Shown: positions 1-10,278 of the stretch, one piece after another
Layout of the letters: every line of letters begins with the position of its first letter
How positions within the stretch are numbered: position 1 is the stretch's first letter
NCBI RefSeq assembly: GCF_017355365.1
Contig: NZ_JADIJR010000021.1
Location: forward strand, 1-55,648
Reading direction: 5' to 3'
Length of the DNA: 55,648 nt
Origin: Microbacterium sp. SD291
GTDB lineage: Bacteria; Actinomycetota; Actinomycetes; Actinomycetales; Microbacteriaceae
Program-made: the position numbers and the translations under genes
The notes under the pieces: model-generated
The model's input: only the letters and a program-made list of their open reading frames with translations
Database searches by the model: none
What the model was told of the DNA's origin: nothing

Positions 1-21
1 AGCCGACGACGAACCGACACA

Positions 22-102
22 TTTCGTCTCGCTCCGCTCGCTCAACGACCAGAGGGCAAGGCGAGCACCCGCGTTTCGTCTCGCTCCGCTCGCTCAGCGA
101 CC
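22..102. repeat. Pair of 29-bp direct repeats
   Basis: Two copies (22-50 and 74-102) of a 29-bp CT-rich unit beginning TTTCGTCTCGCTCCGCTCGC differ at one base and lie 52 bp apart. They sit beyond the terminator of the sugar transporter operon. The remainder of 1-131 shows no gene that I can support. The unit looks like a dispersed intergenic repeat; its distribution elsewhere cannot be seen from this window. Confidence 0.75.
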
Positions 103-131
103 GGAACGCTCACAACCGGCACGCAACAGAA

Positions 132-165
132 CGAGCCGCCCGGACCAGAAGGTCCGGACGGCTCG
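132..165 (-). terminator. Hairpin terminator of the sugar ABC operon
   Basis: Two 15-nt arms (132-146 and 151-165) pair at 14 of 15 positions around an AGAA loop, 20 bp beyond the stop of the substrate-binding lipoprotein gene. There is no obvious U-run, as is common for actinobacterial terminators. Confidence 0.75.
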
Positions 166-185
166 TGCATCCCGAGCGGGAAGCG

Positions 186-1301
186 TTACTGGTACGACTT
201 CACGATCTCCAGGAGGCTCGGAACGTTGGCGTACGCCTCTTCCGCGTTCTCCTTGGTGACGATCACCGGGTCGAGCAGGTACGAGTCGACGATCTTCACG
301 CCGTTGTCGTAGGACTCGGTGTCGTTGACGTCGACCTCGTCGCCCTTCTGCAGCTGGCCGACCATCTTGATCGACTGCTCCACGAGCAGCGTCGTGTCCT
401 TGTTGATCGTGGAGTACTGGATGCCCTCCATGATCGACTTCACCGACTCGACCTCGGAGTCCTGACCCGTGACGACCGGAACCGGCTTGCCCGCGCCCTG
501 CACCGAGGTGATGATCGCGCGAGCGAGGGTGTCGTTCGGCGAGAGCACGCCGTCCAGCGTCTCCGAGCTGTAGCTCGCGGTGAGCAGCGAGTCCATGCGG
601 CGCTGAGCGTTCTCCGCCTTCCAGCCCTCGGTCGCCGTCTGGGCGATCTCGGTCTGGCCGGACACGACGTTCAGCGTGCCGTCATCGATCTTCGGCTGCA
701 GCACGCTCATCGCACCGTCGAAGAACACCTTCGAGTTGGCGTCATCCGGCGAACCGGAGAACAGCTCGATGTTGTACGGAGCCTCGTGACCCGCTCGCTC
801 GGCGAGACCCTCGAGGAGCGCTTCGCCCTGGAGCTCGCCGACCCTGAAGTTGTCGAACGCGACGTAATAGTCGACGGCATCCGTGTTCTCGATCAGACGG
901 TCGTACGCGATGACGGTCGCGCCGGCATCCCGAGCCGCCTCGACCTGCGTCGAGAGCTGCTTGCCGTCCTTCGCGCCGATGATGATGACCTTCGCACCAC
1001 CGGTGACCATGGCCTGGATCTGGTTCTGCTGCTCGGCGACCGTGTTGCTGGCCGGCGCGTACTGCACGTCGGCCTTGAAGCCGGCAGCCTCCAGGCCGTC
1101 GGTGAAGAGCTTTCCGGCGAGAACCCAGTTCTCACTGGTCTTGTCGGGAAGGGCGACGCCGATCGTGGCGCCCTCCTCGAAGCCCGAGGCCTCTTCCGCG
1201 GCAGGGTCGGTCCCGGTGCCGCCACGCTCCGAAGAGCAGCCCGTGAGGGTGAAGGCAGCCGCCGCGACGAGCGCTGTCGCTGTGACGATGATCTTCTTCA
1301 T
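186..1301 (-). CDS. chvE: Multiple-monosaccharide ABC transporter substrate-binding lipoprotein (ChvE-like)
   Basis: This 371-residue protein is the extracytoplasmic sugar-binding component of the adjacent ABC importer. The N-terminus MKKIIVTATALVAAAAF is a signal peptide followed by the lipobox LTGC, so the mature protein should be lipid-anchored at Cys21. The rest reads as a type-1 periplasmic-binding fold of the Peripla_BP_4 class, with GATIGVALPDKTSENW near the start and LSPNDTLARAIITSVQGAG around the second lobe. The reading frame is open 51 codons further upstream, but this ATG starts the signal peptide and has GAAAGAGA before it. The gene is last of three in the operon and is followed by a strong hairpin. 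ChvE/MmsE-type proteins bind several aldoses such as xylose, glucose or arabinose; the actual ligand is not deducible here. Confidence 0.9.
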   Translation of the reverse strand: MKKIIVTATALVAAAAFTLTGCSSERGGTGTDPAAEEASGFEEGATIGVALPDKTSENWVLAGKLFTDGLEAAGFKADVQYAPASNTVAEQQNQIQAMVTGGAKVIIIGAKDGKQLSTQVEAARDAGATVIAYDRLIENTDAVDYYVAFDNFRVGELQGEALLEGLAERAGHEAPYNIELFSGSPDDANSKVFFDGAMSVLQPKIDDGTLNVVSGQTEIAQTATEGWKAENAQRRMDSLLTASYSSETLDGVLSPNDTLARAIITSVQGAGKPVPVVTGQDSEVESVKSIMEGIQYSTINKDTTLLVEQSIKMVGQLQKGDEVDVNDTESYDNGVKIVDSYLLDPVIVTKENAEEAYANVPSLLEIVKSYQ

Positions 1302-1362
1302 GTGATCTCTTTCTGTGGTGAGAGACGGATGCTGCGCGCGAGCCATGCGCACAGACTCCCGC

Positions 1363-2726
1363 CTACTTGCCGCGCGCCTCGTCGACGGCGGGGGTCTGGA
1401 ACGGCTGGTTGGCCTTGAGCTTCTCGTCAGGCGAGAACATGTCGGACTCGGCATCCGATCGGCGGATGAACCGGCGGATGATGAACCCGGTGATGGACGG
1501 ACGTCCCTGCTGCTTGTTCCACACGTCGACAGCGACGGCGAACAGCAGCACGAGGCCCTTGATCATCGACACCACGTCGGCGCCGGCGCCGAGCAGCGCG
1601 AGGCCGTTGTTCAGGAACGCCATCACGAGACCGCCGATGATCGATCCGATCACCGTGCCGATGCCGCCGGAGACGGCCGCACCGCCGATGAAGACAGACG
1701 CGATCGCGTCGAGCTCCCACCCGTTGCCGTCCTGCGGACCGGATGCCGTCGCCCTGGCGACGTAGATCATGCCCGCGAGCGAGGCCAGGACCGACATGTT
1801 CATCATCACGAAGAAGTCGACCCAGCGGTCCTTCACACCCGACAGACGAGCCGCCTGCCGGTTGCCGCCGACCGCGTAGATGTGGCGTCCGAAGACGGTG
1901 TTGTTCGTGACGAACGAGTAGAGGATGACGAGCACCAGCAGGATGACGCCGGAGATCGGGAAGCTCGTACCAGGGCGACCTGTCGCGAACAGCCAGCCGG
2001 CGATGAGGATCACCGCGGACAGGACGACGACCTTCACCGCGCTCACCCACACAGGGGCGCTGTCCGAGCCCATCTTCTTCTGCACCCGGCGCGTGCGGAT
2101 CTCCCAGAACACGATCCAGGCGACGCCGAGCAGCGCGAGGATCATCGTCGGGATGTTGAACGGCAGCGGCAGCGCGATCTCGGGCAGGTAGCCGGCGCCG
2201 ATCACCTTGAAGCCGGGGTCGACCGGAACGGTCGTGGACTGCCCGATGAACTGGTTGGCACCGCGGAAGAACAGCATGCCCGCCAGCGTCACGATGAACG
2301 CCGGAACTCCGACGTACGCGACCCAGAAGCCCTGCCAGGCGCCGACGAGTACGCCCACGCCGAGGCCGAGCAGCAGCGCGAGCGGCCAGGGCAGATTCCC
2401 TTCCGACATCGCCTTCGCGACGATGATGCCGGTGAAGGCGGCGACCGATCCGACCGACAGGTCGATGTGCCCCATGATGATGACCATCACCATGCCGATC
2501 GCGAGGATCAGGATGTAGGAGTACTGGTTGACGACGTTGATCAGGTTGCCCGACGACAGCGTCAGGCCCTGTCCCTTGATCACGAACGTCAGGATCTGGA
2601 AGACCAGCAGGATGACGAGGAGACTGCCGAGGATGCCGAACTGGCGAAGCGTCGACTGGCCGCCGCCGAACATCTTCTTGATGTCGCCGAAGTGGAAGCC
2701 GCGCTTCCCGGTGGAGGGATCAGTGC

Positions 2727-2730
<4 letters not shown>
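1363..2730 (-). CDS. mmsB: Multiple-monosaccharide ABC transporter permease (MmsB/GguB-type)
   Basis: A 455-residue integral membrane protein, usual size for the GguB/XylH branch of the BPD_transp_2 family. Multiple hydrophobic helices begin near residue 30 ([17 protein letters not shown]), and the conserved family segment [17 protein letters not shown] lies at about residues 85-101. It forms the transmembrane channel that works with the ATPase encoded just upstream and the lipoprotein encoded downstream. Its ATG overlaps the ATPase stop in an ATGA, indicating translational coupling. A hydrophilic C-terminal tail after about residue 420 carries basic residues ([10 protein letters not shown]) and is probably cytoplasmic. 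Confidence 0.92.
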
Positions 2731-4295
<1,565 letters not shown>

Positions 4296-4326
4296 GGATC
4301 TTCCTCGCGACGGGCGGTCACCTTCG

Positions 4327-4342
4327 ATGTGACCGTTCACAT
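4327..4342. promoter_or_regulatory. LacI-type operator in front of the sugar ABC operon
   Basis: The 16-bp near-palindrome ATGTGACCGTTCACAT sits just downstream of the -10 region. The same sequence with one change occurs in front of the adjacent LacI-family gene at 5427-5442, which strongly suggests the regulator's own binding site. Confidence 0.75.
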
Positions 4343-4350
4343 TGGATTAC

Positions 4351-4379
4351 ATAGTCCTCGCTCGCCGGGCCCGTGTCAA
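4351..4379 (-). promoter_or_regulatory. Promoter of the sugar ABC operon
   Basis: A perfect -35 TTGACA (complement of 4374-4379) is separated by 17 bp from a weak -10 GACTAT (4351-4356). The operator at 4327-4342 would cover the transcription start. Confidence 0.65.
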
Positions 4380-4398
4380 GCCCGCGCGCGAAAACGCG

Positions 4399-5412
4399 CT
4401 AACGGGGCGCGGACGATTCCCGCTCGCGCAGGGTCGTCTGCAGCGCGCCGAACACCGGCACCTGCTCGCCCTTGATCTGCGCGAGGAGGATGCGGACGGC
4501 ACGACGCCCGAGCTCGGGGAAATCCTGATGCACGGTCGTGAGCGTCGGCGCGACGTGAGCGGCGACCGGGATGTCGTCGAACCCGACGACGCTCACGTCC
4601 TCCGGCACCCGGACCCGCGCGTCCCGGAATCCGTGCATGAGGCCGATCGCCATCTGGTCGTTCGCCGCGAACACCGCGGTGAAGTCGCGGCGGCGCGACA
4701 GCTCCTGCGCCGCGAAGTACCCGAAGTCCGCCGTCCAGTCGCCTCGGATCGGCGGGAACGTCGGCAGGTCGGCCTCCCGGAGCGCGTCCAGGTAGCCGCG
4801 CATCCGAGACTCCGCCTCGATCCAGTCCTGCGGGCCTGCGAGATGCAGGACGTCACTGTGCCCCAGCGCGATCAGGTGCTCCGTGGCCGCCCGTGCACCC
4901 GCCACCTGGTCTGCGGAGTGGCTGATGCCGTCAGAGCCCGAGGCGGTTTGCAGCGTGACGAAGGGGATGTCGGCGGCCATGCCGCGGAGGACATGGAAGA
5001 CCCTCACCTGCGGCGCGAGCACCACGATGCCGTCGACCTGCTCACGGGCGAGCTGGCGCAGGGCGCTGCCGATCGCCTCAGGCGTGGTCGCGGACAGGTT
5101 CAGCGTGGAGACCGAGTAGCCCTCCTCTCGGGCGGCATCCTCGATGCCGACGATCGAGGACGTCGGCCCGAACTCCCCCACGGTCGCGGAGAGGATGCCG
5201 AGCATGTTCGACTTGCTCGTCACCAGCGCCCTCGCCGCGAGGTTAGGCCGGTAGTCGAGGACGGAGATCGCGTCGAGCACGCGCGCCTTCGTCTCCGGGC
5301 GGATGCTCGGATGATCGTTCAGCACCCTGGACACGGTCTGGTGCGAGACGCCGGCCAGACGCGCGACATCGCGGATGCTCGGCAAGCGCGCACGCTCGGA
5401 GGCGGTGGACAT
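4399..5412 (-). CDS. LacI-family transcriptional regulator of the sugar transporter
   Basis: A 337-residue repressor-type regulator. The N-terminal helix-turn-helix reads SIRDVARLAGVSHQTVSRVL and is followed by the hinge region YRPNLAARAL; the rest is a periplasmic-binding-like sensor domain. Two adjacent starts exist, GTG at 5415 and ATG at 5412. The ATG has the better distance (5 nt) to AAGGAGG. The gene lies directly upstream of, and in the same orientation as, the ABC operon, and both have the same ATGTGACCGTKCACAT operator. This supports autoregulation plus sugar-responsive control of the transporter. The inducer is probably the transported sugar, which is inference. Confidence 0.92.
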   Translation of the reverse strand: MSTASERARLPSIRDVARLAGVSHQTVSRVLNDHPSIRPETKARVLDAISVLDYRPNLAARALVTSKSNMLGILSATVGEFGPTSSIVGIEDAAREEGYSVSTLNLSATTPEAIGSALRQLAREQVDGIVVLAPQVRVFHVLRGMAADIPFVTLQTASGSDGISHSADQVAGARAATEHLIALGHSDVLHLAGPQDWIEAESRMRGYLDALREADLPTFPPIRGDWTADFGYFAAQELSRRRDFTAVFAANDQMAIGLMHGFRDARVRVPEDVSVVGFDDIPVAAHVAPTLTTVHQDFPELGRRAVRILLAQIKGEQVPVFGALQTTLRERESSAPR

Positions 5413-5426
5413 CACAGCCTCCTTGC

Positions 5427-5442
5427 ATGTGCACGGTCACAT
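5427..5442. promoter_or_regulatory. LacI-type operator in front of the regulator gene
   Basis: On the minus strand this reads ATGTGACCGTGCACAT, matching the ABC operon operator at 15 of 16 positions. It lies between the putative -10 CATAAT (complement of 5452-5457) and the AAGGAGG of the regulator gene, a classic autoregulatory position. Confidence 0.72.
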
Positions 5443-5451
5443 CGTCACCCT

Positions 5452-5457
5452 ATTATG
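5452..5457 (-). promoter_or_regulatory. Putative -10 element of the LacI-family gene
   Basis: CATAAT on the minus strand matches the -10 consensus at five of six bases. No convincing -35 hexamer was found at the expected spacing. Confidence 0.4.
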
Positions 5458-5511
5458 TCGCGCAGGACGCCGGAGCGCACCTTGTCTCGCGAGAGGTGCC
5501 CCAGGACGTGC

Positions 5512-5545
5512 GAGAGGCCGGAGCCACCCCGGGCTCCGGCCTCTC
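5512..5545 (-). terminator. Hairpin terminator after the small unknown gene
   Basis: A perfect 14-bp GC-rich inverted repeat (5512-5525 with 5532-5545, 6-nt loop) starts 11 bp beyond the stop codon of the gene at 5557-5982. It should insulate that gene from the regulator downstream. Confidence 0.8.
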
Positions 5546-5556
5546 CGTCCCGCCCG

Positions 5557-5982
5557 TCAGGCGCGCGGCGCGAGTCCCGCGTATAGCAGCCCTCCGGTCT
5601 GCGGATCGCGCATGATGTGCACCTGCTCCCCGACGCGAGGGATCTCCAGACGCGAGACCAGCGCCTGCACCGCCACCGCCTGCGCTCCCAGCTGCACGGT
5701 CGGCACGATGCTCGGGTTGTCGTTGATCGTCTGGCCGGTGTCCTGCAGCGCGAGCACGGTCGCCTCCTCCGCGGGGACCCCGGCGGCGCGCAGAGCGGCG
5801 ACGTGCTCGGCCTGATGGATCGAAGAGGTGGCCTGCTGCATCGCGTCGGTGAACTCGCTCCCCAGGAACGCCTTGGTCCTCTTGCCCATCAGTCCGCGAC
5901 CGGCGGCGATGTCATCCGCCATCTGCAGGCCCTCCTCCTGACGCTCCTGCAGCGACTTCCTGTTGATCTTGAACAGTCCCAT
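5557..5982 (-). CDS. Uncharacterised 141-residue protein
   Basis: I do not recognise the family. The protein begins MGLFKINRKSLQERQEEGLQ, is mainly hydrophilic and helical up to about residue 90, and has a short more hydrophobic stretch PTVQLGAQAVAVQALVSRL at about 93-111. It ends in a small beta-like segment (VHIMRDPQTGGLLYAGL). There is no signal peptide or clear membrane helix. The ATG at 5982 was preferred over a GTG two codons upstream because AGGGAG lies 5 nt before the ATG. Codon use matches neighbouring genes, and a strong hairpin follows the stop, so it looks like a genuine monocistronic gene. Confidence 0.75.
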   Translation of the reverse strand: MGLFKINRKSLQERQEEGLQMADDIAAGRGLMGKRTKAFLGSEFTDAMQQATSSIHQAEHVAALRAAGVPAEEATVLALQDTGQTINDNPSIVPTVQLGAQAVAVQALVSRLEIPRVGEQVHIMRDPQTGGLLYAGLAPRA

Positions 5983-6083
5983 GATCACTCCCTTTTCGTC
6001 GAGATCCTCGGAATCAGGCTAGGAGCGGCCGGCGGCTACCGATCACAGGTCGCCGTGAACTGCGGATGAACTCATGGCTCCGC

Positions 6084-7016
6084 TCAGGAGATGATGCGTG
6101 CGCCCGGCACCGGGCCGTGCACGTGCAGCGGGTCGAGCCCGGATTCGCGAAGGATGGACTGCACCTCCTGCGCGATCTCCGGCCCGGCGCACAGCAGCGC
6201 CACGGTCGGGCCTGAGCCCGACACGATGCCGTGCAGGGCACCGGCGCGCACACCGAGGCGGATCGTGTCGGCGAGGTCCGGCCGCTCGTACACGGCCGCG
6301 GCCTGGAGGTCGTTGAACAGGGTCTCCGCGAGCTGGTGCGGGTCGCCGGAGCGCAGCGCCTGCAGCACCGGGATCGGCACCTCGAGCGACAGCGGCGGGT
6401 CGTCCGCCAGCGCCCCCTCCTCGTCGCGCAGCGCGTCGAGCCGTCCGTAGACGACGGGAGTGGACAGGCCCTCATCGCTGGTCACGAGCACCCAGTCGAA
6501 GCGACCCCGCGCGAGCGCGGGGTTCAGCTGATCGCCTCGTCCTGTTCCCACGGCGGTGCCCCCGTGCAGGGCGAACGGCACGTCGGCACCGAGCCGCGCC
6601 GCGAGTTCGTGCAGGCGCGCCAGGGAGAACCCGGTGCCCCAGAGCGCGTCACAGGCCACGAGCGCCGCCGCGGCGTCCGCCGAGCCGCCGCCCATGCCGC
6701 CGGCCACCGGGACGTTCTTGCGGATCTCGAGCGCGACTCCCCCGCGATACTCGGCAGCTGTGGCCAGCAGCTTCGCCGCGCGCATCGCCAGGTTGCGGTC
6801 GTCGAGCGGCACGGCATCCGCGTCATCCACTCCCGACACGGTGATCGAGAAGTCGTCGGCGTGCCGCGCGATGACGTCCTCGTACAGGGACACCGCCTGG
6901 AACACCGTCGCGAGCGCGTGGTAGCCGTCTTCGTGCCGCTCTCCGACGCCGAGGAAGACGTTGATCTTTCCCGGCGCCCGCACGTGCACGGACTCGGGCG
7001 ACGTGGCGAAGATCAT
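6084..7016 (-). CDS. ispE: 4-diphosphocytidyl-2-C-methyl-D-erythritol kinase
   Basis: This 310-residue GHMP kinase phosphorylates CDP-methylerythritol, the fourth step of the non-mevalonate isoprenoid pathway. The N-terminal VRAPGKINVFLGVGERHEDG segment (residues 12-31) and the ATP-binding glycine loop PVAGGMGGGSADAAAAL (about 103-119) are diagnostic, and the C-terminal GSGPTVALL motif is also present. It lies downstream of rsmA, as in many actinobacteria, but an aldo/keto reductase gene is inserted between them. The gap to that gene is 13 bp, so ispE is probably co-transcribed with it. Confidence 0.95.
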   Translation of the reverse strand: MIFATSPESVHVRAPGKINVFLGVGERHEDGYHALATVFQAVSLYEDVIARHADDFSITVSGVDDADAVPLDDRNLAMRAAKLLATAAEYRGGVALEIRKNVPVAGGMGGGSADAAAALVACDALWGTGFSLARLHELAARLGADVPFALHGGTAVGTGRGDQLNPALARGRFDWVLVTSDEGLSTPVVYGRLDALRDEEGALADDPPLSLEVPIPVLQALRSGDPHQLAETLFNDLQAAAVYERPDLADTIRLGVRAGALHGIVSGSGPTVALLCAGPEIAQEVQSILRESGLDPLHVHGPVPGARIIS

Positions 7017-7029
7017 CCTGGGCGCTCCG

Positions 7030-8097
7030 TCACAGCTCCGAGGACTTCGCCCAGAGGTTGACGTCGATGCCGCCGGCCAGCTCGTCGATGCGAGCGAGCT
7101 CCTCGGCCGTCAGCGCCGGTCCGTTCACCGCGGCGATGTTCTCGTCCAGCTGCTCCGGTCGCGATGCGCCGATCAGTGCCGAGGCGACCACCGGGTTGCG
7201 CAGCGTCCACTGCAACGCGAGCTGGGCGAGCGACTGGCCGCGCTCACGGGCGACCTCATTCAGCGCGCGGAGCGTCTGCACCGCCCCTTCGGTCAGCGGC
7301 GCGTCAGGCAGCGAGCCGCGCTTCTGGGCGCGCTGGGCGGTGCCGTCGCCGAGGTACTTGTCGGTGAGCAGCCCCTGCGCGAGCGGCGTGAACGCGATGG
7401 CTCCGAGGCCCGACTGCTCGAGCGTGCCCGTCAGCCCGCCCTCGATCCAGCGGTTGAGGATCGAGTACGCCGGCTGATGGATGACCAGCGGCGTGCCGAG
7501 CTCCTCGGCGACGGCGACGGCCTCCGCGGTGCGCTCGGCGCTGTACGACGAGATGCCGACGTAGAGCGCCTTGCCCTGGCGCACCAGGGTGTCGAGCGCG
7601 CCGACCGTCTCGGCGATCGGCGTCACCGGGTCCGCGCGGTGGGAGTAGAAGATGTCGACGTGGTCGAGGCCCATCCGGGTCAGCGACTGCTCGGCGCTCG
7701 CGAGGATGTACTTGCGGCTCCCGAGGTCGCCGTACGGACCGGGCCACATGTCCCATCCGGCCTTCGACGAGATGATCAGCTCGTCGCGGTACGGGCGCAG
7801 GTCCTCCGCGAGGATGCGGCCGAAGTTCTTCTCGGCGGAGCCGTACGGCGGTCCGTAGTTGTTGGCCAGGTCGAAGTGCGTGATGCCGCGGTCGAAGGCG
7901 TGACGCAGCAGCGCGCGCTGGTTGTCGAGCGGGATGTTGTCGCCGAAGTTCCACCACAGTCCGAGCGAGATCGGCGGCAGGTACAGCCCGGAGGTGCCGA
8001 CCTGACGGTACTCGAACTGCTGGTAGCGGTTCTCGGCGGCGGCGTACGGGCGGTGCAGCTCGGGGACATCGGGGCGGAAGCGCGGAGACTCGGTCAC
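7030..8097 (-). CDS. Aldo/keto reductase, L-glyceraldehyde-3-phosphate reductase type (YghZ/MgrA-like)
   Basis: A 355-residue NADPH-dependent aldo/keto reductase. Its tetrad residues are visible: Asp and Tyr in HFDLANNYGPPYG, Lys in IISSKAGW and His in FYSHRADP. The C-terminal coenzyme region contains ALIGASRPEQLDENIAAV. The NYGPPYGSAE and WDMWPGPYG segments are typical of the YghZ group, which reduces methylglyoxal and L-glyceraldehyde 3-phosphate; the substrate here is inferred. It starts at GTG, with TAACCT six bases upstream, so it may be transcribed as a leaderless mRNA from inside the rsmA stop. It is followed by ispE. Confidence 0.9.
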   Translation of the reverse strand: MTESPRFRPDVPELHRPYAAAENRYQQFEYRQVGTSGLYLPPISLGLWWNFGDNIPLDNQRALLRHAFDRGITHFDLANNYGPPYGSAEKNFGRILAEDLRPYRDELIISSKAGWDMWPGPYGDLGSRKYILASAEQSLTRMGLDHVDIFYSHRADPVTPIAETVGALDTLVRQGKALYVGISSYSAERTAEAVAVAEELGTPLVIHQPAYSILNRWIEGGLTGTLEQSGLGAIAFTPLAQGLLTDKYLGDGTAQRAQKRGSLPDAPLTEGAVQTLRALNEVARERGQSLAQLALQWTLRNPVVASALIGASRPEQLDENIAAVNGPALTAEELARIDELAGGIDVNLWAKSSEL

Positions 8098-8103
8098 CGT
8101 GCC

Positions 8104-8109
8104 AGGTTA
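8104..8109 (-). promoter_or_regulatory. Leaderless-type -10 of the aldo/keto reductase gene
   Basis: TAACCT on the minus strand ends 6 nt before the GTG at 8097 and overlaps the rsmA stop codon. This spacing would place the transcript start at the start codon. Confidence 0.5.
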
Positions 8110-8964
8110 GCCCTTGACGACCGCCCCGGCATGCTGCGCGATGCGCTGATAGTCGTCCACCGTGAGATCCTCGCCGCGCGCGGTCGGTGCGACCCCGGCG
8201 GCGGTCAGGATCTCGGATGCCGCGGCTGAGCTGCCGAAGATCCCCGACAGCGCCTGGCGGAGCATCTTGCGCCGTTGGTTGAATGCGGCATCCACGATCG
8301 CGAACGTGCGCCGGCGCTCCTCGACGGGTCCCCGCTCGCCCTCGGCGCGGTCGAAGCCGACCAGCAGGCTGTCGACGTTCGGAACCGGCCAGAACACCTG
8401 GCGCGAGACGGTTCCGGCGAGCCGCCACTCGCCGTACCAGGCTGCCTTGACGCTTGGCGCGCCGTAGATCTTCGAGCCGGGCTTCGCCGCGATCCGCTCG
8501 GCGACCTCGGCCTGCACCATGACGACGCCGCGCTGGAGGTGGTCGAAGTTCTCGAGGAAGTGCAGCAGCACCGGAACCGACACGTTGTACGGCAGGTTCG
8601 CGACGAGCACCGTCGGAGAGCCGGGGAGCTCGGTGATCCGGAGCGCGTCGGCATCCACCACTGTGAGCATCCCGGCGGGGACGCCGTGGTCGGCGGCCGT
8701 CTGCGGCAGCCGCGCGGCGAGCCGGTGGTCGATCTCGACCGCGGCGACGGACGCTCCCGCCTCGAGGATCGCGAGCGTGAGGGAGCCGAGCCCGGGGCCG
8801 ACCTCGACGACGTGCTCCCCCGGCTGGACGCGTGCGGCATGCACGATCTTGCGGACGGTGTTCGCGTCGACGACGAAGTTCTGGCCGAGCTTCTTCGTCG
8901 GGGTGACGTCGAGCTCGGCGGCGAGGCGGCGGATCTCGGTGGCGCCGAGCAGGGTGACGGTCAT
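8107..8964 (-). CDS. rsmA: 16S rRNA (adenine1518-N6/adenine1519-N6)-dimethyltransferase
   Basis: This 285-residue KsgA-type enzyme dimethylates two adjacent adenosines in helix 45 of 16S rRNA during 30S maturation. Visible motifs are [10 protein letters not shown] (residues 24-33), the SAM-binding [11 protein letters not shown], and the catalytic [12 protein letters not shown] (NLPY, motif IV). The C-terminal helical domain contains [14 protein letters not shown]. The frame runs on far upstream but without family similarity; ATG 8964 gives the normal length and has GACAAT six bases before it. It lies between tatD and ispE on the minus strand, the usual actinobacterial context, with an MFS gene inserted on the other strand. 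Confidence 0.95.
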   Translation of the reverse strand: MTVTLLGATEIRRLAAELDVTPTKKLGQNFVVDANTVRKIVHAARVQPGEHVVEVGPGLGSLTLAILEAGASVAAVEIDHRLAARLPQTAADHGVPAGMLTVVDADALRITELPGSPTVLVANLPYNVSVPVLLHFLENFDHLQRGVVMVQAEVAERIAAKPGSKIYGAPSVKAAWYGEWRLAGTVSRQVFWPVPNVDSLLVGFDRAEGERGPVEERRRTFAIVDAAFNQRRKMLRQALSGIFGSSAAASEILTAAGVAPTARGEDLTVDDYQRIAQHAGAVVKG

Positions 8965-8970
8965 CCGTCC

Positions 8971-8976
8971 ATTGTC
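8971..8976 (-). promoter_or_regulatory. Leaderless-type -10 of rsmA
   Basis: GACAAT (minus strand) lies 6 nt before the ATG at 8964. No Shine-Dalgarno sequence fits between them, which supports a leaderless transcript. Confidence 0.55.
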
Positions 8977-8988
8977 CCCTACTGTCGG

Positions 8989-8994
8989 TAGTCT
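8989..8994 (+). promoter_or_regulatory. Leaderless-type -10 of the MFS gene
   Basis: TAGTCT ends 6 nt before the ATG at 9001. The 36-bp region shared with rsmA therefore holds two back-to-back promoters. Confidence 0.55.
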
Positions 8995-9000
8995 TCTCGG

Positions 9001-10278
9001 ATGCCCTCCCTCGGTGAACTGATCGCGCCTCGCCGCATGGGGCGAGATTTCCGCTGGCTGCTGGCGTCGTCGTGGACCAGCAACATCGGCGACGGCGTCG
9101 CCCTGGCGGCCGCGCCGCTGCTGATCGCCTCGATGACCTCCTCGCCGATCCTGGTGGCATCCGGCGCCATCCTGCAGTTCCTGCCCTGGCTCCTGTTCGG
9201 GCTGCACGCCGGCGCGATCGCCGACCGGTTCGACCGCCGCCGCCTCGTGATGTTCGCGAACGCCGCGCGGGGCATCGTGCTGGCCGCGCTCTGCGTCTTC
9301 CTGATCACCGGCGTGGCGAACATCTGGATCGTGCTCGCCGTCGCCTTCCTGTACGGCACCGCCGAGGTCTTCGTCGACACCGCGGGGAGCACACTGCTGC
9401 CGATGCTCGTGAAGCCCGATGACCTCGGCATCGGCAACGCGCGCCTGCAGACCGGGTACCTGGTCGCGAACCAGTTCGCCGGGCCCCCGCTCGGGGCCTT
9501 CCTCTTCGCCGCGGGCACCGCCTGGCCGTTCCTGCTCGAAGTTGTCTGCGTCGGGCTCGCGGTGGTGCTGATCTCGCGGATGGCGCGCACTCCGGTGCCG
9601 CCGCGCGACACTTCGTCGGGCTCGGGAGCCGCGCACCCGCCGGTGCACACCGACATCGCCGAAGGACTGCGCTGGCTGTGGCGCAATCCCCCGGTGCGGA
9701 TGCTGGTGCTGATCATCCTGGTCTTCAACATCACCTGGGCCGCTCCCTGGGGCGTGCTGGTCCTGTACGCAACGGAGCATCTGAACATGGGCGCCGTCGG
9801 CTACGGAGCACTCACCACGGCATCCGCCGCCGGCGGGCTCCTCGCCACCGCGAGCTTCGGCTGGCTCGAACGGCACGTGTCGTTCGCGACGCTCATGCGC
9901 GTGGTGCTGTCGCTCGAGGTGCTCATGCACCTCGCGTTCGCGCTCACGACGACCGGCTGGGTGGCGCTGGTGATCATGTTCGTGTTCGGCTTCTACGCCT
10001 TCATCTGGGGCACCATCTCGACCACCGTGCGTCAGCGGCTGGTGCCCGCGGAGCTGCAGGGCCGCGTGTCCTCGGTCAACATGGTGGGCGTCTTCGGCGG
10101 CATGGTGATCGGGCAGGCGCTCGGCGGCGTGATCGCCCAGCTGTGGGGCCTGACGGCGCCGTGGTGGTTCGCCTTCGCCGGCGCCGCGATCACGCTGCTC
10201 CTGGTGTGGCGGCCGATCTCGCAGATCGTGAGCGCGAAGCGCGCCGACGAGGCGGTTCAGTCGGCGAACGAGCCGTAG
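9001..10278 (+). CDS. MFS transporter (EntS/macrolide-efflux-like, MFS_3)
   Basis: A 425-residue major facilitator with about twelve hydrophobic helices. The loop between helices 2 and 3 reads [13 protein letters not shown], the MFS signature, and a hydrophilic central loop (about residues 196-218, [19 protein letters not shown]) separates the two halves. Members of the MFS_3 branch export siderophores, macrolides or other small molecules; the substrate is not predictable here. The gene is divergent from rsmA and its last 22 bp overlap the 3' end of tatD on the other strand. No regulator gene is adjacent. Confidence 0.88.
   Translation: MPSLGELIAPRRMGRDFRWLLASSWTSNIGDGVALAAAPLLIASMTSSPILVASGAILQFLPWLLFGLHAGAIADRFDRRRLVMFANAARGIVLAALCVFLITGVANIWIVLAVAFLYGTAEVFVDTAGSTLLPMLVKPDDLGIGNARLQTGYLVANQFAGPPLGAFLFAAGTAWPFLLEVVCVGLAVVLISRMARTPVPPRDTSSGSGAAHPPVHTDIAEGLRWLWRNPPVRMLVLIILVFNITWAAPWGVLVLYATEHLNMGAVGYGALTTASAAGGLLATASFGWLERHVSFATLMRVVLSLEVLMHLAFALTTTGWVALVIMFVFGFYAFIWGTISTTVRQRLVPAELQGRVSSVNMVGVFGGMVIGQALGGVIAQLWGLTAPWWFAFAGAAITLLLVWRPISQIVSAKRADEAVQSANEP

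Noticed and set aside
165..1418. Long plus-strand open frame opposite the sugar-binding lipoprotein gene
   Set aside because: High-GC antisense shadow rich in Arg, Asp and Leu, with no family motifs; the minus strand encodes a clear lipoprotein.
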